Shown: one piece after another, positions 33,663 to 45,636 of the stretch
Layout of the letters: each line of letters opens with the position of its first letter
Position numbering within the stretch: the first letter of the stretch is position 1
NCBI GenBank assembly: GCA_018257865.1
Contig: JAEUBA010000054.1
Coordinates: forward strand, 124,001-188,000
Length of the DNA stretch: 64,000 nucleotides
Direction: 5' to 3'
Source of the DNA: Stereocaulon alpinum
Taxonomy: Eukaryota > Ascomycota > Lecanoromycetes > Lecanorales > Stereocaulaceae
Position numbers and translations under genes: made by a program
Notes under the pieces: model-generated
Told to the model about the DNA's origin: nothing
What the model saw: the letters and a program-made list of their open reading frames with translations, nothing else
Databases searched by the model: none

Positions 33663-36600
33663 ATGTCCCTCCCTTCGTCCCCAACTCGCTTCTCGTTATC
33701 CTCCAGAAACAAGCCCATCGATGTCGGCAAGCCTCTCGGCGTCTACGATACAAATTCGGTCCGAGACCGAGTCAGACAATGGCAAGCGCAAGGTGGAGGG
33801 GTGGTAACCGCCGAGGATGTGGGAGCAGAAGAGGAACCCCAGCTCGAATGTTCGACGTCCAAGAGCAAGACGTCAAATCGAGACTCCACACCAAGGACAC
33901 CATCAAGGAGTGAGAAAGCAAAACGCGATGCAAGTACGCCCATCAGGAGTAGTAGGAGTGCGAATAAGGGCGGAGAAGAGGCGAGAGATCGTAGCAGAAG
34001 CGGAAGTGCGCCAGCAAAGCGTGTTGTGAGCGATCAGCATTGGCGGAGAAAGAGAAGTCCTACAAGGGGTACAACATCACCGAAAGCTACCAATAGGAAC
34101 ACTCCCTCATGGGCCCTGCCAGACGATGGCATCCGAGTCCAGCCAATTGTAGAGTCCAAGCCTGTTGAAAGCCGGAGACGAAAGCCATCCCCAAAGCCAA
34201 GCGCGGACGACAGGCGAAAATTAGATGATAGGAGGAGAGCAACAAACAGAAAAAGCGTAGATGGCAGCGACGATGGGAAGACCTCAAAACAAGAAGATGG
34301 TGGTGACGATGGAATTCGAGTCTACGTTAATCCGCCTGGGTCTCGAAGAACCCCGGACCATCCACGGCGACGGCAAAGCGACCACTCGGAAAGCGAGAAG
34401 GACAGTGGAAGCGATATAGAGGCACCAGGAGCACCACAAGCAAGTCCGCCCGCAGAATTTGCCAAGCAAAGAAAACACCCAACTCCGGAAAGAACATTGC
34501 GTATGAGCTCCTCCGAGACCAAGAACGATTACAGTAGACGGCGAAGTAGCAATCAAAAGTCACTAGATCCCGATGATTCGCCCTCTGCCAGAGGCACCTT
34601 TTCGGAAGGGAGAGCAAGTACGAGATCGCATAAGGGCAACCTCCTAAGCCACATATTCGGAGAATCTAGGAAATCCTTTGCAAAGCAAGTTCAAGAACCG
34701 ATCCCTGCCCCGAGAGTCCCAAGCATTGAAGCTTGGTTGAATGACACCACAGATCCTTTTCTTGACGCTGAGGAGCCTTCAGTAGATTTTATTGCGCCTC
34801 TAAAACTGTCGCGTGAGAAAAGGAAGGTCACGCCACAGGAGGAACCTATCGAGGATTCCAACAGGATCTGGGAGGCTTTGGAAACAAAGGAGGGTACAAG
34901 GCGAGCTGTTACGGTAAGTAGGAGAAAGAAGAGGATACCGAGCTCTGCCATCTACGAAGACAACCCCTTTCCAGCCAACTTTGATTCGGACTCTGCTTTG
35001 TCAGGCTCGGGCGAAGGTACTACCTCTGCATCTAAGTTGGTCGACCTTGTTCAGGATACACCAAGATCCTCACCATCTTCGCTCAAAAGAAGGGCCGCAA
35101 GAAAAAGTGTGTCTTCCCCAGTCCGCGATGGACGGAAATCACATACTATTCAAGAGCCGAACGAAGAAAATGATGCTACTTCAGCTCTATCGTCAAATCG
35201 TACAGAGTCGTCCGTGGACGGGCCGGATCCCAGTAATCCACTCAGACCTCGTGGTCTAAATCTCAAACGTCCATTTCCTTCGACAGGAAAGCATCGACTT
35301 TCCACAATTGCTTCTGTTGAGACTTTCAATTCTAGGCGAGGTGCTATACCGCCTTCTGTATCCGAAGTTCCGGAACGAATAGTCCAACATGCTACTATCA
35401 AGGAAGATGAAGCTGCTGATGAGGCACGGGATTACTTTGACCCAAATTCTCTGAAGCGAAACAACAGCCGGCTCACCAAGCACGCCGATCTTATCTCTGT
35501 CTTGTCATTACCTAGAGCTGGAAGTAAGAGTATTTTATCAGCTCGAAGTATTCGCACGAATCGAAGTAGACTTGCTACAGCTACTATCCCGGACTTAATG
35601 CAAGAGTTAGCTACCGACGAGAGCAAGTACATGCGCGAGCTGCGTACATTGGTTGATGGAGTTATTCCGGTGCTATTGTCATGCGTTCTGTCCAAGTCAG
35701 ACTCCGTGGTAGCAGCAGGCCTTTTTCATCCCTCAGCCCAGGATCATCATGACCCAAGTTTTACGAGGCCAATCATAGATATGGGCATCGCCCTTGAGCG
35801 ATTGAAAAAATTGCATGGGCGCATCCCCCAAAAAGATCCTTCTGCTCTACAGAGCTGGGCGCACGGCGCGCAAAAAGTCTACACTGAGTACCTTAGAGCA
35901 TGGCGCATGGGTTTTCATGATGTGGTTGTCAACCTTGCTCCTGCTACCGATACCAGTTCTTCCCCGTCCAGCTCTTCAGGTTTGAACGCGGGAGTACTCG
36001 ATGAAGGATTGTCGAGAAATGAGAATGGGGACGTTATCAACGGAGACGGCGAAAGGGTTGACGTTGCATTCCTTCTTAAACGACCGCTCGTCAGGCTCAA
36101 GTACTTGACCAAGACATTCAAGGGCATAAACTTTGTTAAACCATCCGAAGAAGCAGAGGTGCTCGCTACGAAATTTCAGAAGCTGGTCGATGATGCTCGA
36201 CAGCGCTCGAATGAAGAGCGTGCAAGGCTGGAAGACGAAGCGGCTTCGAACATCGATCCCACTAGAGCTCGAGACCCAAGGACCCTTGCTCACTTGACCG
36301 GCGTTATCGTCGATCGCACACGCCGTGTTCGGGCTCGAGACCACTTCAATCTCGCACTCCAGCACTCCAGTGGACAACGAGTGGACTGTCGCGTAGAGCT
36401 TATCTTTCGCGACGAAGCTCCTAATGCTGCTGGTGGTGGCGACGTGTTAGTCTGTGAGGTTGACGGCACAGGTCGCTGGCTGCTATTCCCACCGGTGCAA
36501 TCTAGTCGTGTCTCGGCTCGCAATGGGGACCTCAAAGGCGAGATCATTGTCATGATCAGAGGCATAAGTGGCAACGGATCTGAATGGCAGGAGCTGTTCT

Positions 36601-39246
36601 CATTGATTACAGATGATGAACAGGCAGGTTTCGAATGGGTTCAGATGCTCGGTTTGACCCCAGTGCCTCCGAAGATCAGCAGATCCCAGAGCTTTCTCAG
36701 TCGACATCAAAGGACGAAATCGGCTTGCGGTTTAGCTCTGTCGACCCTTGAGCCTTCTGCGGCTTCTACGCTGCTAGGCAAAAGTAGGACACCAAGTCCT
36801 AGGGAGGTTGAAGTGCCAATTGGTGAAAAGCCGAACGAGGCCTCCAGAGCTTGGGAAGAATCAACAACCTCCATTACCTCCAGCTCGCCCTTGGTTGCAC
36901 CACCAAGGGAAACGGCGAAATTGCAGAAGCAGCCTACGGAAGCATTGCCAAGCACGCCTTCAAGGTCATCGAATTATGTGGACCAAGTCAACGACCTTCG
37001 CGCGCTACCAAGCCAAAGCCGAGTCCGTGACTCGACGCCTTCTGAGCCAACTCGAACGCCGCGAAGCTTCAAAGAAGCTCTTGGGCTCAGTGGTACAAGT
37101 ACCTCTATTGGATTGAAGCGTGCTAAAGCCAAGAGGCTTTCAAGACATGGTGGTACCTCACCTTCAAGCCCACGTTCGGCAGACAAATCACAGCAAGATC
37201 GTGAAGCCCATGCTTCCTTGCCAGATAATACGAAAGCTAACAAATCAGCCGTTCCTGCAACACAAAGCTTAGACAAACTACGGTCTCTGTCGCCCGAGCC
37301 TGCAGTAAGCAACCGCCACCAGGATGAGAGAAAGCACAATGCAAAGCCTAGACCACCCAATCATAGAAAGAAGTCCTCTGTACCCTCTATGGAACTTCCG
37401 TATATTCCGAAAGTCCGAAAGGACAGCCCACCCACCACACCTTGTATTGAGTCTGAAGAGGAACCAATATGGCCTTCTCCTATTGTTCCTCAAGAGGCAC
37501 GATCGTGTTCCAAGTTGACTAAGAGACGGCCCGTATCACCCAAAACAGATACTTCCGATTCATCTTCACCGCCACCCACGCCAGTTCACCGATCACCAAG
37601 TCCGGTGCAGCTGAATGGAACTAAGACTCTAACCTTCAGTCAAGGTCAAATCAAGCCGAGAAGATCCTCGTCGCCTCTGAAGCACGAATATGAGCCATCC
37701 ACTGCATCAGAAAGCTCTTCCGATTCAGAGGCATCTACAATTGAGCATAAACATGCCACATCTGTAACAGACTCTTCTGATGACGAGGAACTTGAAGATG
37801 GAGATGCTCCCACGCCCTTGATACCTCTAGGTGCACTCGAACGTCTATCGAGCTCAAAGGAACCTCAGAAGACATGTACTCAATCGACTCCGGCTTCGAC
37901 CATCAAACCATCAGAATCTGCCTCCCAAGCACCATATAAGACAGTGCCTGCACAGCCGACAAAGGCCTCCAAGACTATCGCGTCGATCTTTTCATGGTCG
38001 GATACGGGCTCCTGGCTGAGCTTACACCCCAATGAATGCAGCATCGTCATCACACCGGGCTTGATAGAGGCCTTTGAAATGTCTGCCGCCCACTCAAAAA
38101 TTGTGCCCCCTTCGTCCCCCGATCCTGTTGCCGATTTAGATGCCTTCTCTGATCTCGCCTCCAATATAACAAGCCAAAACGACGAGGTCCAAGGCGATCG
38201 CCCTCTAGTCGCCCTGGAGCTTACGCCACTCGTTCCCCTCCGTCGTGGCACGGCCCTTGACATCTCGATTCGCTCGCCGCCAACTCCCAACTCCCAAATC
38301 ACATCTGGCAATAACATTATGTTCCGCTCCCGCAATCCCGAAGAGTGTGAAGCTCTTTACGCCCTTATCAACCACTCACGCATCCACAATCCCACCTTCA
38401 TCGCTCTCCAGAACGCACGTGCATCCGGCAGCTCATTTCCTCCAGACCGCCGCAACAGCACCAGTGCTGGCAGCTCCAAACATAGCTGGTTCGGGGGATG
38501 GGGCCGTTCTTCGAGCTATCGTGCCAGCAGTGCGCCTACACCCAGCATTGCAGTCAGCGAGAGCAGTGTTGGCAGTATGACGAGTGCTTTCTCGGCGCTC
38601 AAGCGCTTTGGGAAGGGGAGTAGCATGTTCAACATATCTCGCAGCACTATCACCTCTCGTGAAGGCAGCAGGGCCAACAGCATATACACGAGCTCTGACA
38701 ACTCGAGTGGTAGTGGCACTAGTACTCCTGTCCCTGGGGGCATGATTAGTGCGGGCAAAGACGCGCCGATCGGCCTTAGCAATGCGAAGATTAGGCTCTA
38801 TATCCGTGAAACGGCGAGCAGGTGGCGGGACATGGGTAGTGCAAGGCTCACTATCATGCGACCCGAAAGGAGCAACACTGGGCCTGATGGAAGACCGACG
38901 AGTAGTGGTGGCGGGTACCATCAAAGCAGCAATGAGAAGAGGATTGTCATTAATGGGAAGACGAAGGGGGAAGTGCTGCTTGATGTGCAGCTGGGTGAAA
39001 GTTGCTTTGAACGCGTGGCCCGGACTGGTATCGCGCTGAGTGTGTGGGAGGACGTCGTGGGTCCAAATGGCGAGGTGGGCGTTGTGGGTGCTGTTGGTGG
39101 GGTTGGGGGCGGGAGGGCTAGGGTCTACATGATTCAGGTATGTTGTAATGCGTGTAGTTTGAGGACAAAACTGATTACTGTCGCAGATGAAAGGTGAAGC
39201 TGAGACGGCCTATACGTTTTCCATTGTTGGAAAACTACGATACTAG
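33663..39246 (+). CDS. Large DH (RhoGEF-like) and PH-like domain scaffold protein
   Basis: Exons 33663-39137 and 39187-39246 join to 1844 residues. The first ~620 residues are Ser/Arg/Lys-rich and disordered. A Dbl-homology-like helical domain starts at IPDLMQELATDESKYMREL (about 640) and continues through LKRPLVRLKYLTKTF (about 805). A PH-like segment follows (VDRTRRVRARDHFNLA to GFEWVQMLG, about 880-1000). A second disordered Ser/Pro region leads to another PH/EVH-like module (WSDTGSWLSLHPNECSIVI, about 1445-1590). A compact C-terminal domain (IRLYIRETASRWRDMGSARL to TYTFSIVGKLRY-like end) is completed by the 20-codon last exon. DH plus PH suggests exchange activity or docking for a Rho/Cdc42 GTPase at sites of polar growth. 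That activity is inferred, and the domain is divergent. No gene symbol is assigned. Confidence 0.78.
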
Positions 39247-40807
39247 GAGGTATCAGCATGGACTGCGGCCACCTACTGTGGATTCTTCAATGCCTGAAGG
39301 GTATACACCTTCACGCTTGTATTGTGTTTCTTTAAGTTCTTGCAAATGTGTGCCTCATTCATGTTGCTGTCTAATGGTTATGGAAAAACACGGTCTGGGA
39401 CATGTACATCAGGGCATCTGGAGAGGCTAGATTCGGTTCATGTAACATTACGCTCAACACACGCATACTAGACGTGGGGCATTACCCCATATTTCATGAA
39501 AGGAAGGGAATAACCCCAACCTCTTAACCGTTTCTCAGCTCAGTATGCCGCTTTCATTTGAAGTTTTGATTGCTTTGAGATGTTGTGTCTTGATTCCGAT
39601 CATAAAGCTGAGCTGGGAGTTAGCCCTTCACAGCCCATGTTCCACTGTGAAGTACCTTATTGAAAGCTAACTCCACGGTGGTAGATTCAAAGTGAAACGG
39701 AATCTGCGCTGGAGAGAGGCCAAATTTATTGAGTTTGGCTCGCAGTTACAAAGTGTCTCGAATCTTGGAAACCTTCCTATGCAATTACAGCACACACCCA
39801 TGGGTTCTTAGCTTATCAGAGTAGCTTCGATGCGGGGTTAGCACGGGCAGTTTGACAGCCCCAGCACAATTAAAACGACGAACCTCAAGAGTCTTACCGC
39901 TTCGGCGGTGTTGAGTCATCTATCACATACTCGCCACCATACCGTCAGAATTAAGACGATAAATACAAGGCTCCCTGCGCTGGTAGTGCACGGTCTCCGA
40001 ATGTGGTACGCTTAGTGCATCGTTAAAGCTCTTACAGGCCTACTGTACAATCTTGTACTATAGTAGACTAAAAGAACTGATACTTTTAAATCCCCCTGCA
40101 TCAGCGGGGAATTGTCTCCCAGTACATCTATAACAGGATATCGCTGACTTCTCTATAGATCCTCAACAAAGTCTTGTATCACCACAAATCAACACCGATG
40201 ACAGACTTGAGTCTCCCTACCCTGGTAATACCCAGGCTTTCAGTATGTTCCCGCAATAGCGCCAACGAATAATCTATATACGCCAAGAGGCAGTACTGTA
40301 TGAGTACAGCTTCGTCTGTCACGGCGTTGTATCAAGAATTTCCACGAGAAGGTCTAGAAGATACCACATTGCAGGAGGTTTGTAAGGTATTGACATTTGG
40401 AATCAGTTCACATTCTTGGGGGTCTCGGGCTCCTGTGGTCTGGTGAGCATTATCTAAAAATCACAGAGTCGGAATTGGTTGCCGGGCCCACCACGTACCT
40501 GCCATTTTGACTGTGGAACGAGAATGGGAGCAATGAGGGATACCCATAAGTAATTAAAGAAAGGAAGGTGTTAGGATGGCAAAAGAACCATTTTGGGACA
40601 GACGAGCAAGGTGAAGATTGGATGGCGTGTACGGATTTCATCTCTGGGGCTCATGTGTTGAGAGGCTAACAATTTGCATGGTAACCCTCGTCCTCTCCTC
40701 AGTAGTACTCAGATTCGCAGTGATCCCATGGCATGGTAGTGTCAGGAGGAGGATTCTCTGGCTAGAGGCCTAGGCTCTAAACCCTCTACACCCTTCCACC
40801 CCATCCC
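39247..40807. other. Intergenic region
   Basis: 1.56 kb between convergent genes. Mixed composition, no plausible ORF, no RNA gene recognised. Large for a convergent fungal intergenic region, so it may hide an unannotated transcript. Confidence 0.4.
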
Positions 40808-41269
40808 TCACCAAAACCAACGCCAAGGCCTCGATACCTCATTATTCTTCCTATCAGCAACGCTCGCGCCAGATTCCGGCACAGGGCACTCCTTTCTCCT
40901 AGCCATCATCACCCGCTCCTTTTCCTTCAATTCGACCAACTCAAGCTTTGCCCGTCGTTGCCAAGCCCAGAAGTCCTTGTGTGCATCCCATTCAATCCAC
41001 CACGATCGAATACTGTAAACATCCCATAATTCATAATCGAAGAGCTCTCGAAAGGCGACTTCTCTGGCTTCTTCGAGTTTCTGTTGGGCTGCAAGTTCCC
41101 TTTTATGCAGGTACGCAGGGTCATCCTTCAGTCTCTGAATGCGTTGCGCTGCCTCCTGGGCCCTTAGTTGCTTCTGCTTCTCTGCAGCTTCTTCTTCTTC
41201 TCTACAGAGCTCTAGTGCGACTCGGCTGGAGCCACGGCTGGGCGACACTGCTATTATGCCAATGGCCAT
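40808..41269 (-). CDS. Small coiled-coil hypothetical protein
   Basis: Single exon of 153 residues from the ATG at 41269. An in-frame Met at 41311 would add 14. After a short N-terminus comes a charged helix (CREEEEAAEKQKQLRAQEAAQ) and then KRELAAQQKLEEAREVAFREL. A Trp/Tyr-rich stretch (YELWDVYSIRSWWIEWDAHKD) and a second charged helix follow, with a Trp-rich end (SRPWRWFW). The heptad-like Glu/Lys/Leu pattern and the consistent composition suggest a real protein. No known family is recognised. Neighbours give no clue. Confidence 0.5.
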   Translation of the reverse strand: MAIGIIAVSPSRGSSRVALELCREEEEAAEKQKQLRAQEAAQRIQRLKDDPAYLHKRELAAQQKLEEAREVAFRELFDYELWDVYSIRSWWIEWDAHKDFWAWQRRAKLELVELKEKERVMMARRKECPVPESGASVADRKNNEVSRPWRWFW

Positions 41270-42714
41270 GGTGAGTTGATGGCTGTTTATTCGGGTGCTT
41301 TGGTTGATCAAGGACAGATTCTAGGAGACGGGGAACCCTAAGATGAAGAGATGAGGCGGGAGATAGAGGTAGAAACTTAGGATGTATAGGGTGAAATTAA
41401 TGTTAGTCATTGGTATAACCATATGGAAGATGAATCTATTTTCGAATGGAACTTATATTCCTTGGCGAGGTTATCCACCGCCTCGAGCACATTAGCGCCA
41501 AATCTAGTCTATGGCGCCTTAGCAACGAATACTAGCAGCAGCTTTTTGTACATCTCACGTGGGACTGCTTCACCTCAGGCATCGTCTAGCTCCGTTCGAA
41601 GGTCTCCATGTCATCTTTGTATTCACCGAACCGCAATGTCTGGAACTAGATGGGATACGTCATAATCAAGCCACCCAAGCAGTATGAAGATGATTCTTGC
41701 TAGTTAACATCCAGCTCCGAATTCAGACTGTCCGGTCACTGCCAATTCCATGAGGTACGCCTTTCCACCAGTGCCACCATTGGACATTGACACGAGGTAC
41801 CCAAAAGAACACCAGAACGACTACTCCTCCTGGCCAACAGCTTCAAGTGCACCAGTCTGGTCCGTACGCATTGGCCATCACACAGATCAAACATTCCGTC
41901 AGGTACAAGCTTCCCACGGTGTTTTCTACAATGCTTCCAATGTCCTTGCCCGCCCTTGTTCGGACCTGTGATGCCAGCAGTATCTTCAACGCATTTAGCC
42001 AAGGGTTTTGTATGTCAGATGGCCTGGTTCGTCATCTTTTCCATGTTCCCAGTCCCTTCTCACAGGCTCTCCGTTGAACCGCGAAGATACGTGAGGTTCT
42101 CTGACATGGCCGCATTGGTGATGAGTGACTCGGCTCTCTCTCTTGCCTGTCTGGGGTGACAGGGTCATCTCATATGTGGTAAGGGTTCGACAGGCATGTG
42201 AATGTCAGCGCCTTGTAGCTTCAGGTCCTTTGCAGTTGTACTCGCGGGTCGACTGGTGTTTTTGTTTCCCACAATGACATGCGCAAAAAGGCCCCTCCTT
42301 CTAAAAACTGCCTTAGCATATGTTCTTTCATAGCTTGGCTTCCGTCTCCTCTCCCGTTCATAGGGCCAATCCACCACTAGCTCTGGTCCTAGCGATTGCT
42401 TTTGGTCAATGCAGGGTAATTTGAGTCTATCGGTGGTATCATTCTGCTATGTTACAAGCCGGTTTCGAAGGCCTATAGAGATTTGGCGATGTCCTGAGAT
42501 AGATGTGTTGTGAGATGAGGCGCCGCCGATGTAAGGCGACTTAGCTACCATGGTCGATTTCGTTTCGTTGTATGACACAATGGCCTGGTAGGCCTTTGGA
42601 AGCTTTGATAATGTTTCGAGCGTAACGCAGTCGCAGATTGGCATTACCAACACAGGGGGGCTTGCAAGTATCGTGTTGATCCTAGTGGTATTTATTATCG
42701 GCAAAGACATGGTG

Positions 42715-42940
42715 GAACTTTCGGCACCGCCGAAGCAGCAGGACTCAAGTTTCGTGGTTTTTGTTTTGCTAGTATACCAACGATGATATGGAAGGGAAGT
42801 CGATTCCAAGGAAGCAGCAGGACGCTGAGGTTCGTCATTTCTATCTTGCTGATGTACTGGCGAAGATGTGGTAGGAGGTTCGACACCGCCAAAGCAGAAG
42901 GACTTTGAGGTTCGTCGTTTTTTTCGTTTTCCCTTTTGGT
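42715..42940. repeat. ~80-bp imperfect tandem repeat, three copies
   Basis: A core resembling GAAGCAGCAGGAC recurs at 42732, 42811 and 42891, followed each time by a TTCGT(G/C)(G/A)TTT-like segment, with periods of 79 and 80 bp. Copies one and three also share a GCACCGCC/GACACCGCC lead-in. Divergent, so not recent. Confidence 0.7.
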
Positions 42941-43038
42941 AGATAAAACTAAAAACGACCAAGACACCGGATCCTATCAACCGGCTAAGAAAAGGGGCAC
43001 TCGAAAGCCTCAACGCTGCCCTGGGGCGGCCAGGGGAA

Positions 43039-43049
43039 GGGGGGGGGGG
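43039..43049. repeat. Homopolymer G11 in GC-rich patch
   Basis: Eleven G within a GC-rich stretch (43015-43095) that stands out from the surrounding sequence. Confidence 0.85.
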
Positions 43050-43159
43050 CGCAGACGGGGGAGCCGGCAGAGCGCCGGCGATGTCCTTGGGCCTCGGAAA
43101 AACCCAAATACTATAGGCCTATATCAGCCAACAGGCAGCTTGAAATAGATCAAAATTTC

Positions 43160-43258
43160 TTACAACACCCCCCACGCAATCTGCGCCCCCACCCCCAGGA
43201 CGAGCAGCGACGTCCACCTCTCGAGTGCCCCGTTCATACGGGACCAGAAAGACGGCAT
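43160..43258 (-). CDS. Possible 32-residue membrane peptide
   Basis: Minus-strand ORF starting MPSFWSRMNGALERW, followed by a single hydrophobic segment (TSLLVLGVGAQIAWGVL) and a stop. An amphipathic Arg/Trp head plus one membrane helix resembles small organelle-membrane subunits. No family is recognised, and an ORF this short can arise by chance. A TTAG acceptor-like site lies just upstream, so it could also be the last exon of a longer gene. Confidence 0.25.
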   Translation of the reverse strand: MPSFWSRMNGALERWTSLLVLGVGAQIAWGVL

Positions 43259-45636
43259 TGTACCTACTAATGTAGGCTTTGGTTCGATGATCAAATGCGA
43301 TAGTAGTAACATTGTATTGTACTAATGAATATCAAGATACATGAAGTAAAAATTGAAGAATCGAAGAGCACGAGATTGATATATTAGGGAAACAACGCTA
43401 ACTCAAACACTGAACAAGAAGAGCAGGCACGTTCTTTCCTTCAAACAGGTGGAGCGGCAAGTGCTCCTCTACGATACATCGCACAAGTGCGGGAATACTA
43501 GCTAATCTCCACGTAAGTACCCATGATTCTCCGACGCCTCAGAATTATAAGGAGACATATTTATATTCCATAGAATCAAGAATCGGCGACCAGAATAGTC
43601 TAAAGCTCTGGGGAATGGATCAATCTAGGAAAGTGAGTAGTAGAAAATTCGAGATAAGCTCGCCCGGCAAATCAATCAGATGGAACTTTCATATACGACA
43701 ACAGCACAACGAAGAGTTCTAATTGGAAGTCCTTTGCACAGAACATGAAGAAAACTGAAACTTATGGTTCGAGATAATTAGTTGTTGCAAGCTGAACGGC
43801 GACTGCAGTGATTGTGACTATATCCCAGCCTTGAAGACCGTCGGGCTATCATGTACCCAGATTTCGCCCTCCTGGTGGCTCAGGACGCAACTACGTCCTT
43901 CCATGATCAGCGCGTACGTCTTGAACCTCATCGAATTCCCCAACCGTAATCTTTCAGGTAGTACGCGGTCCATTTCACCATCATGTGTAGACAAGCACTC
44001 AGCCAGGTTCGGTAAGTTGTAGGTTTTGAGCTAGCCAGGCTTGAAAGAGACATACTAGGCATGTGAGGAAGTTGTAAAAGACGAGGTTCCACTTGAAGCA
44101 GAGCTGAGAGCAGGCGTATCTGTAAGAGCGGCGAGCGGCGAGCTGTGCATCGATGGTTATTGGTAGGAAGCAGAGCTGAACGCAAAAGGGCCTATGCTTA
44201 GAGTCAGGGAAGAGTTTAGCCTCTGTATTACCATCCTGAACGGCAAGACTAGGAAACGCGGCCTCCGGTTGAAGTGAACCTTGGGACCAAAGTTGCTTCG
44301 AGGTGGACGGCGTTGAGATGTGCAGACGTCAACAAATCAGAGAGTTAAGGGCGACATCTTCCTTGGTCTGAAAGTGTTCATACAGGCATACTTTGAGTTC
44401 GAAACGGCGTTACCTGGGGTCAAAGTAGTAATAGAAGAGGTAAATTGTCATTCGTATTGATCTGGAGGGGAAGTACAAGGTTGGACTGCAAGGCGCAATG
44501 AGATAGGACAAGTTGTAATGTAGAGGATGGCGGGCACAAGCACCTCCAGCTGGCAAATATGTCTCTACTTCGGTATCTTGTCTCCTCTTTGTTAGAGAGA
44601 TGACAACCAGGTACATCTGAAGGTTGTGGGTTTCATGTGTCGCCTGCCATGCGAGCTATGTAAGCGTGCGTCCCAACGGCTTTTTGAAGTCAAAATGGCT
44701 AGTTCTAGGGGAAACGGGAAACCAATTAGGGGTGATTAGGTGCAAATGTCCGCCACAAACGGTCAATAGACCAGCCCTAACCCCAGGCTAATTTAATCCA
44801 TGCCGTTGATGGGAGATTGAATTGCCATCGTTTCATGTCCGCGCGAGCAATCGCAAAGCGCAAATCGCATCCTGGGCGTCACCATTTCCTCCTGTCGTCA
44901 TTGCCAACATGAAGTCAAGGGTTTGCCAACTTCGTAATAGTAAGACCTTTTCCACGATAAATAGAGCTGAAGTTAATCACTTGGCTGCAGAGTTATACAT
45001 CTGGCTAGGTTGTTTAACTTTCGTCTCGGAAGTTTTACAGTCCAGCCACGAATTAAAGATGTATGCAAATGCATGATGTGCCCTCGTTGGAATCTGACTG
45101 TGGCGAGGGCGAGCTTGGCAGTTCGTTGTTTGATCAACAACCACTCTTACCCTTCATCAGCCCCCTTTGCAAGTTCGAGGTAATTTCCGCTCCCATCCCT
45201 GAAGATGAAAAGCCACTTGTCGAGATCGACAGCGGAGGATTGTGTTGGCGTTGCCGTTGAGCGAATCAGGGCAACTCAGGCAGACGATGTCATCGTTTTC
45301 CGGCCACACCTCTCATCCCATCTGGGGCAAACCTAGCACGCCTGGTCTCGGCCTGTTCCACCGCTATGGCGCCACACACGTTCCATCGCGATCATCATTT
45401 CCTACCCTGTGGAAGAAGCCTTCATGCCTTCCCACTCTTTCCCGCCGGTATCCAATTGCGGACCAAAAGATCTTCCCAGCTCTAGACTGTTTTACGCCTG
45501 ACGTACCTCCGCCAAGGTAAACCGTTTCATCTGGTTAGAATCTCTTCCGTCAACGATTAATTCAATTCCATCTTTGCACCAAACTTGAAGTCGTGAAGCA
45601 ACCAATCAAGCGGGCCTGCATCTTTCAGAAACAAAC

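Larger units (their letters stand above)
41270..45636. other. 4.4-kb gene-poor region with local repeats
   Basis: No gene I can support with confidence. It contains an ~80-bp imperfect tandem repeat (42715-42940), a GC-rich patch with G11 (43039-43049) and one small possible membrane peptide ORF (43160-43258). A 188-codon minus frame at 42447-43013 starts with TTG and runs through the repeat. Its repeat period is not a multiple of three, which argues against coding. The final ~600 bp should be the aquaporin promoter. Confidence 0.5.

Noticed and set aside
42447..43013. 188-codon minus frame with an N-terminal membrane-like helix
   Set aside because: Starts with TTG, and runs through a tandem repeat whose ~80-bp period is not a multiple of three, so the repeat did not evolve as coding sequence.
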